Assembly (NCBI GenBank): GCA_029891385.1
Contig: CM057233.1
Span: forward strand, 38,299,540-38,363,539
Reading direction: 5' to 3'
DNA length: 64,000 nt
Source: Erythroxylum novogranatense
Lineage: Eukaryota > Streptophyta > Magnoliopsida > Malpighiales > Erythroxylaceae
Positions within the stretch are counted from its first letter, which is position 1. Every line of letters starts with the position of its first letter. Below, piece by piece: positions 58,399-64,000 of the stretch. The position numbers and the translations under genes are program-made. A model generated the notes under the pieces. The model searched no databases, was not told the DNA's origin, and worked only from the letters and a program-made list of their open reading frames with translations.

Positions 58399-60260
58399 TT
58401 AGTATGGTTGCTTCCATTCTCTTGTTAAAATATCTGCAAGAAAATTGTTAGTAGATTTGATATATTGAATCTGAAATTGATATTGATTGAGTTCGAGTTG
58501 CCATCAGATGAGACGTCCTTGATTATAATTGGTTTTTATATTGTATCGAATGAATCCACATAAATACTTGGAGTCCATTTGAATTGTAAATTCAACCGGT
58601 AATAAATCAATTCGCCATTTTCTCAATATTTTGAGACAAGCTAATATTTCCTTTTCATGAATTAGATACTTAAAATCAGTGGGATTGAAAGTCCCATTTA
58701 TATATTTGCAAAGTAAATACTTTTTTTGATTGGGTGGTTGTGCCAAAAGGCAGCCAGCCCATGTATCCATACAGCAATGTATCCTTTGGAAGATAATTAT
58801 ATAAAACCGGTATATCCTTGCATAAAGTCTTGAGTTTTTGAACGGCTTAAGTTTCAACATTAGTCCAATTCCATTGGGATTTGGTACTACATTTAAGTTG
58901 TAAAAGTTTTCTTTCTTTAGCTAAATCTTTAAAAAAACCTTGATCTGAAATATAATTTAAAATGCCTAGAAACTGTTGTACATGTGTTCGATTTGATAAT
59001 TGATTAGGAAATTCTTGAATTTTATTTAAAATATTTAGTTTTAATTTTAAATATCCATTCTAGAATTCAATTCCTAAATATTCGATATTTTGTTGTGCTA
59101 GTTTTACTTTCTTTTTGCTTAGAATTAATCCTTTTTCTTTACTACACTGAAGAACTATTTTAATCTTTTTTAAATGATCCATTTTATCCTGATTAGAATA
59201 GATAATAATATCGTCAATATAAACAAAAGTGAATTCTTCCAATCCGTCAAGATTGTTATCCATAAATCGTTGATAAATACTAGGTGTTTGTTTTAACCCA
59301 AATGGTAATACATTCCGTTGATAGTGTTTTTGTAGAGGACATGTAAAAACAGTTAAAGGTTTTGTGTTTTCATGTAATCGGAGTTGCCAATAGCTTGATT
59401 TTGCATCTAAAGTTGTAAATTATGTTTGTCCTTTTAACTTACTAATAATATAATCTTTACATGGAAGTTTGTATGCATCACCTATAGTTGCTTTATTGAG
59501 TTTTTTTTAAATAATTTATAAACATCCTACGTTTACCACGTTTTTGTTCAGCTGAATTATTTACATAAAATGCTGGAGCGAAATGTTTACTCGTACTTGG
59601 TGAGATTAATTGTTTCGCTAATAAATCTGAACATTCAGTGATAAATTCTTGTACGTCTTGTTGAGTATAGGGTATATTATTTCGAATATTTATTTCTTGT
59701 GTCGGATCTTTTAATTTGATTTCAATTAATTGTTGATTATGGTTTTTAATTGGATCAAGGGGATTTAATAAAGTTTCAATTTCAAGTTGAATAGACATAT
59801 TGTTGAGAAGATAAAACTAGAGATAATCTAGTTTGGTTGTTAAAAGTTGTAATTTTTGGTAATATATAGTGTGATAAATAGGAATTTTAAGAATTATTGA
59901 TTTTTGGTTTAACGCTTTAATGTTTGGGGTTCTTAAGGTTATATAATGTAAATATTGACAAAACGGATTATATAATCTTAAGAAATTTTTGCCTAGAATT
60001 ATTGGTAATCCTGATTCTTGTTGATAAATAGAAGGTACTGAAAACGTAAATTTTTCTATTAGGATATTATTATAATAGCTTACATACCAAATAAGTTTAA
60101 AACTTCCATCAACTATATGTATTTGTAGTGGTTTTTCTAGTTTTTTTCCAAGTGGTTAATAATTGTTTGGAGGCGATACAGATAGTAGCGCCTGTGTCTA
60201 TATATGCATTAACTTTTTTATTCTGAATTATTACTTGTATAAAAGTTGTGTTCGGATTAA
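58399..60260 (-). pseudogene. Viral pol: aspartic protease, reverse transcriptase, RNase H (broken)
   Basis: Three domains in order on the minus strand. Protease: YIDTGATICIASKQ with the active-site DTGA at 60184-60198. Reverse transcriptase: IPYTQQDVQEFITEC and KHFAPAFYVNN near 59560-59670, and the catalytic YIDDIIIYS with YIDD at 59210-59221. RNase H: DTWAGCLLAQ, KYINGTF and MDSKYLCGF at 58540-58770, ending in an FLADILTREW-type segment that runs to a stop at 58399. Frameshifts separate the reverse transcriptase pieces (after 59493 and around 58900-59060) and an in-frame stop lies late in RNase H. Catalytic residues are kept, but the frame is not continuous, so no polyprotein can be made. 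Confidence 0.88.
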
Positions 60261-61720
60261 ACTAAAGATTTTGTTGTTTCTGTGTGAGATTCATAATGAT
60301 ATATCAAGGATATAGTAGAGTTTGTATTATAATATGATTCTATAGGTTCTAAAATTTCGTGAATTGTTGAATTCAATATTTTGAGTTTTTTTTTTGTATA
60401 TTTATTAGTTGGATTTTTCCTTTTAGGACAAGTATTTGCATAATGGCCTTCTTCTTTACATAACCAACACCTACAAGATTTTTTCTTTTGGGGACAATCT
60501 TTTCTTGTAAGTTTAAATTGTCTATATTTATATCGTCTAAATTGTTTTCTATAAGGGATATGATCATCTTTTGTAATAATTTCGAGGATAACGTTTCCAT
60601 TTATAAAACTTATGTGGTTTTCTTTTCTTTTTATAAGCAGTTGATTTTGTTTCACATCCATATTGTTGTGGTACTTCTGGATATTTTGAAAAACAAGGTT
60701 GAGTATCTTTATGTTTTAACGTACGTTTTAATTTTGATTGAAAACATTGTTCTGCTAAAATTTCTTGAGTTACAAGAATAGCTCCACCTAAATTATAAGC
60801 AATGGCTCTAGTATCTCTTTTTTCTTGAAATTTGGATTCTACTTTTTGATTCATTGGATAAGGTAATTTTTGAATAAATATTTGAATATGCATCTCTTGT
60901 TCAGCTTTAGTTAATTTGTAGTATTTTTTTAAACTCACATATGTATGGCTCTAGATAACAGATATTACATATTCACATATTATTTAAATGCCATAGAGCT
61001 TTTATTCTTTCGTTAGCAGAGGCTTCTTGTTTAAAGGAAAGAATATATTTTCCTAAAAATTCTTTGTAAATTTGTCCTGCTATGAATTCAAATGTTTGGA
61101 TGTTATTAGATGTTTGTTGATATGCGTTTGTATTTTTAAATGCATCAGTATTATCTAATAAAAATGTTTGTACGATTCCAGTTTTTTTATAAGTGATGAA
61201 ATTCCATAATAATTCCTTATTTTCTAACTCTCCAAATGGTTTCTCGATTTGGAGTAATAATTGTATTTTGATTTTCCATTCAATGAGTAATTTTCAGGTT
61301 GTAAAACACAATCGAGATTTAGAATTCCATCTGGTCCTAAAGAAATGTGTTTTGGTGTATATTCAATAGGATATTTCTTACTTTTGACCCTTGTTGATAA
61401 TATCCATGGTGATTGAAGAAGTCATCTGATCTCCATTGATATGAATCCTATTGATCCTTTTTTCGTTTATCACCACTAATGTGTTCTCTTTTTACATATT
61501 GTTGTCCTACTTGTGATTCTCTAGTTTTACTACTTTCTAGTTGATGATCTTCATCTACATAGATATCGTCGTCTAGTTCATAACCATAAATAATATCATC
61601 TTTATTGGTTATTTGATGTAATTTTTCATCGGGTTGTAAGGTTAATTTTTGTACTAATTGAGTAATTTCTGATAATTGAGAATGTATGTTTCTTTCGATT
61701 TCTTCTATTGATTCAATTTG
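60257..61720 (-). pseudogene. Viral capsid protein with CCHC zinc knuckle (broken)
   Basis: The N-terminal part (about 61450-61720) is acidic and helical: IEEIERNIHSQLSEITQLV and YGYELDDDIYVDEDHQLES. The central part is spread over several frames. The C-terminal part at 60257-60661 is Lys/Arg-rich and ends with CWLCKEEGHYANTC (60428-60469), a Cx2Cx4Hx4C zinc knuckle of the type found in caulimovirid capsids, with the usual basic stretch before it. The ORF at 60564-60938 covers part of the core in another frame. The N-terminus is cut off by the microsatellite at 61721. A separate piece of the same region is in opposite orientation at 61873-62140. Confidence 0.82.
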
Positions 61721-61765
<45 letters not shown>

Positions 61766-61841
61766 TGTGTGTGTGTGTGTATGTATATTAGTAATAACAT
61801 AATTTTTATTTTCTATATATATATATATATATATATGTTTT
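61721..61841. repeat. AT/GT microsatellite at the right border of the viral integrant
   Basis: (TA)n, then a (TG)n run of about 16 units, interrupted TG units, and a second (AT)n run at about 61814-61837. It lies exactly where the capsid reading frame stops. Confidence 0.92.
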
Positions 61842-61872
61842 GAAAATAAAAATTATGTTATTACTAATATAC
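61783..61872. repeat. Perfect 31-bp inverted repeat with an AT-rich loop
   Basis: The arms are 61783-61813 and 61842-61872, exact reverse complements, with a 28-bp loop of mostly (AT)n. The arms begin and end GTATATTAGTAATAACATAA / TTATGTTATTACTAATATAC. A third partial copy of the arm is at about 62161-62183 (AAAATTATGTTATTACTAAT). It sits at the junction where viral sequence changes orientation. Confidence 0.95.
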
Positions 61873-62140
61873 ATATATAATTCATATTTCCATTAAAGAG
61901 AAAGATCACAACAAAAATAAATGTACCAAGAACAACCCAGTGGTATCGAGCCTATAACATTAGTAAGGCTATGGAAAATTTAAAATAAAATATTATACAG
62001 AAGAATCTTTAGAGGAAGTTGAAAGAAATATACAATCTCAATTATTAGAAATTACTCAATTAATACAAAACTCACTTTACAAGCGAATACATAAAAAATC
62101 ATCAAATAACCGATAAGAATGAAATTATTGATTACGTGAG
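61873..62140 (+). mobile_element. Inverted fragment of the caulimovirid: primer site and capsid start
   Basis: In plus orientation TGGTATCGAGCC (61941-61952) resembles the primer-binding site with one base missing. About 50 bases later the + frame encodes EESLEEVERNIQSQLLEITQ, clearly related to EEIERNIHSQLSEITQ of the main copy on the minus strand. This is therefore a diverged piece of another copy, head to head with the main integrant. It supports the view that the capsid gene follows the primer site in the viral genome. The similarity fades by about 62140. Confidence 0.72.
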
Positions 62141-63564
62141 TTTTATTTCATATTTTTATAATAAAATTATGTTATTACTAATAATTTTAATCCTTGATGG
62201 TATTAGAAAGTTAATAAGTGAAGTTTAATTGAAGGGTAAAGTGAGAAAAGGAGCCAATTAAATAAGTTGAATAATCAAGGGATGGAGAAAATAAAAAGAA
62301 AAGTACAGATGCAATTTAAATTAAGAGCCAAAAACAAAGGGAAATTAAACATATCATATTTAACCAAATGGTTATAATCTTTATTGTTGCCTTATATTGA
62401 TCATTTCAATGAATTAGAACATGAATCAATGTATGATCATTTTAATTCAAGGATAATGAAAAAGTATTTTCATTATCAAGGACAAATTGTTATCTTTGAA
62501 GAAAACTCTTAATCTTTAAACAAACTTTTAGGAACTTTTAAAATAATTTTGAATCAAATTTTTGTCAAACAAACTTGTTTTGATCTTTAAAAGAACTTGA
62601 GAGGTTTTGAAAAAGTTGTTATAAGAACTTTGATTGACCAATATCATTGTGGCAATATAATTGACTAGTGTCTTTCAAACATATGTTCCATGTGTTTGTG
62701 ATTACATTGTTCATGACTAATATACTAAAATAATAGACTAACATATAGAATAATTGATCAATGCCACTATTATTAGTTATTATAACAAATAATTTTGTAT
62801 TTATGTTATTTTTAGTATAACTAGACCACATTTGAATTTGGAAGAATTGTTGAGTATACTAGAGAGTTTTTAAGAGCCTTAAAAGGGTAGAGGATGCATG
62901 TTTGCATTATATGTACTTTGATGTTAATAAAGATATTATTTTTGAATTTTGTACTTATTGAAATTAGGAAAATTGCTTAAGATGCACTTAGTGACGGTTT
63001 CTCTTGACCTTAAACAAGATTTGTAAAGTGTTATTCTTCACTCGTGGCAAAGCAGCACAATTTTAAGGGTTCTTTATCTATGAAAAAAAAAGATTGTATA
63101 AGGTGTTGTTCATTTATTGAAGAAATAAGATAGCAAATTTCTAAGTTAAAACTAAAAAGTGGGTATAAGCCGAGGATTATTTTTCCAAACTACTATAAAT
63201 TAATTTTATCTCTTTTCTTTACTCTTTTTATTTTATTTATTTTGTGATTGTTTTATATGAAGTTTCTATAATCATTCATTAGAGTAAGCAATTCATTCAT
63301 TAATCTAGAAATAGGAAAAAATTCATTCCCTACTTATATGCCATTCAAAGACCACCAATTGACATCAAAGTTGGTCTTATTTATTGCATAAAGATTTTTA
63401 GTAAAATTTGAGTAAAATTTATTATGACACAATTTGATTCATATTGTAACTAAGAGGGCCAAGACATTAATATTATTTTATTTTTCAATGAAAATGATTA
63501 ATTATTTTAGAGAGTAAGGATTAAAGTTTTTCATATATTTGATGATTTAAATTATGGGAGATTG
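62141..63564. other. AT-rich spacer, possibly element interior near its end
   Basis: No gene recognised. The last bases before the LTR at 63565 (GATGATTTAAATTATGGGAG) resemble the polyprotein end and polypurine tract of element A (GATGAAATTTATTAAGAATGGGAG). Some of this stretch may therefore be the decayed interior of the element whose 3' LTR begins at 63565. The ORF at 62619-62831 has no domain. Confidence 0.4.
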
Positions 63565-64000
63565 TGTAACATCCCATCACCGATGGGAAGGGTAGAATAG
63601 TAATTTGAAATGGTTTATGAGTGCTTAGAATCGCCTTAATATGTTCATGCATACACATACATATGAATAGTAAATTTTGCACATGAAAATGATTGTACAT
63701 GCATTCATGACATTTTTCGGTATATTTGTTAATAAATGTGATTGTTATGAAAAAAATGTGATTTGTGTGCTTGAAAATTGAGTTGGAGAGGGTCATTGGT
63801 TTGAGAATTTTTAGTGAATTTTAGAAAATTTTCTGAATCTGAACTAAGAAAAATGTCAAGTGGCAGACTGATTGTTTACCGGTAGTAGAAATGACTATCC
63901 AATGGCACTTAAAATTTAGATAAATGAGTTGAGGAATTATTAATTTGAGCCATTGGAAATTTGGGGAGAAATTGGAGTAGAAATTGGATTTATATTGGAA
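63565..64000 (+). mobile_element. Start of another gypsy-type LTR, cut by the window end
   Basis: It begins TGTAACATCCCATCACC and continues in register with the element B LTR read on the other strand. Shared phrases include GATTGTACATGCATTCATGA, AAATGTCAAGTGGCAGACTG and the GAGCCATTGGAAATTT region. The sequence before it is polypurine-like, so it may be a 3' LTR. Confidence 0.85.

Larger units (their letters stand above)
54381..58417 (-). pseudogene. Viral transactivator/viroplasmin-like ORF, interrupted by a solo LTR
   Basis: It begins at the ATG at 58417, overlapping the end of the pol ORF by 19 nt, and ends at 54381. Discounting the solo LTR at 54826-57489 and one CCTTG, both parts are in one frame: 923 + 445 nt, 456 codons including the stop, a normal length for such proteins. 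In-frame stops remain in the first part (after ITGR near 58025, near 57695, and one more). The N-terminus is a coiled coil (LSQKEIELINLQQQVGSITK), followed by a Thr-rich linker. Then comes YVIYNRLMVGLYDEWHKA and KSFSSKAEAEQSL, which matches the Cauli_VI/RNase H1 N-terminal-type domain. In known viruses the product forms inclusion bodies and supports reinitiation on polycistronic RNA. Confidence 0.75.
47939..61720 (-). mobile_element. Endogenous caulimovirid integrant, full genome length, circularly permuted
   Basis: All coding is on the minus strand, in the order capsid, protease, reverse transcriptase, RNase H, transactivator-like ORF, intergenic promoter, small ORFs, movement protein, coiled-coil ORF, primer-binding site. 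The span is 13.8 kb but contains two solo LTRs (50905-54267 and 54826-57489). Without these and one copy of each target duplication it is about 7.7 kb, within the usual size of Caulimoviridae genomes. It starts and ends near the primer-binding site and is bordered by microsatellites. The major genes contain stops or frameshifts, so this is an old relic and not a functional virus. Genus is undetermined: the separate transactivator ORF argues against badnavirus- or tungrovirus-type organisation, and the primer site inside a coding region recalls soymoviruses. Confidence 0.88.

Noticed and set aside
1..64000. tRNA, rRNA or known microRNA genes
   Set aside because: No A/B-box cloverleaf pattern, rRNA core motif or familiar mature microRNA sequence was noticed on either strand; a covariance-model search was not possible here.

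Overview
The window is AT-rich nuclear DNA from a flowering plant, most likely a eudicot. The evidence is a CIN-type TCP transcription factor, a short conserved plant protein of the mitochondrial complex I ESSS type, Ty3/gypsy retrotransposons with very long LTRs, an RTE-type LINE and an endogenous plant pararetrovirus (Caulimoviridae). No species can be named from the sequence alone. Only two host genes are well supported: a 130-aa single-exon gene at 15747-16139 (+) and a TCP5/13/17-like gene at 40314-41435 (+). Most of the rest is nested mobile DNA and unannotatable AT-rich spacer.

Layout. 1-182 is the end of an LTR. 2212-11251 is a Ty3/gypsy-type element (A, + strand) with a 4.26-kb LTR and a 5-bp target duplication (AAGAT). 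About 11.3-20.3 kb is spacer around the complex I-like gene. 21.2-35.7 kb is an RTE-type LINE on the minus strand, split by an 11.8-kb gypsy element (B, minus strand, 4.1-kb LTRs, duplication ATAAA). 35.7-47.3 kb holds the TCP gene, a 44-bp tandem repeat upstream of it and a possible copia LTR. 47.3-62.1 kb is a decayed endogenous caulimovirid, interrupted by two solo LTRs (50905-54267, duplication AAGTA; 54826-57489, duplication CCTTG). 63565 to the end is the start of another LTR.

The endogenous virus is the most interesting region. With both solo LTRs and one copy of each duplication discounted, the integrant is about 7.7 kb, which is one complete caulimovirid genome. It is circularly permuted so that its two ends lie at or near the tRNA-iMet primer-binding site. 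Minus-strand order: capsid with CCHC zinc knuckle, aspartic protease, reverse transcriptase, RNase H, transactivator/viroplasmin-like ORF, intergenic promoter, three paralogous small ORFs, two more small ORFs, 30K-type movement protein, coiled-coil ORF, primer-binding site. All major genes are broken. Its borders are AT/GT microsatellites, and fragments of a second and third copy lie just outside.

A second theme is a CpG-dense cassette at the corresponding position of the otherwise AT-rich gypsy LTRs. Its length and sequence differ from copy to copy, even between the two LTRs of one element. Host-gene regulation cannot be judged beyond a probable 5'-UTR intron upstream of the TCP start codon.
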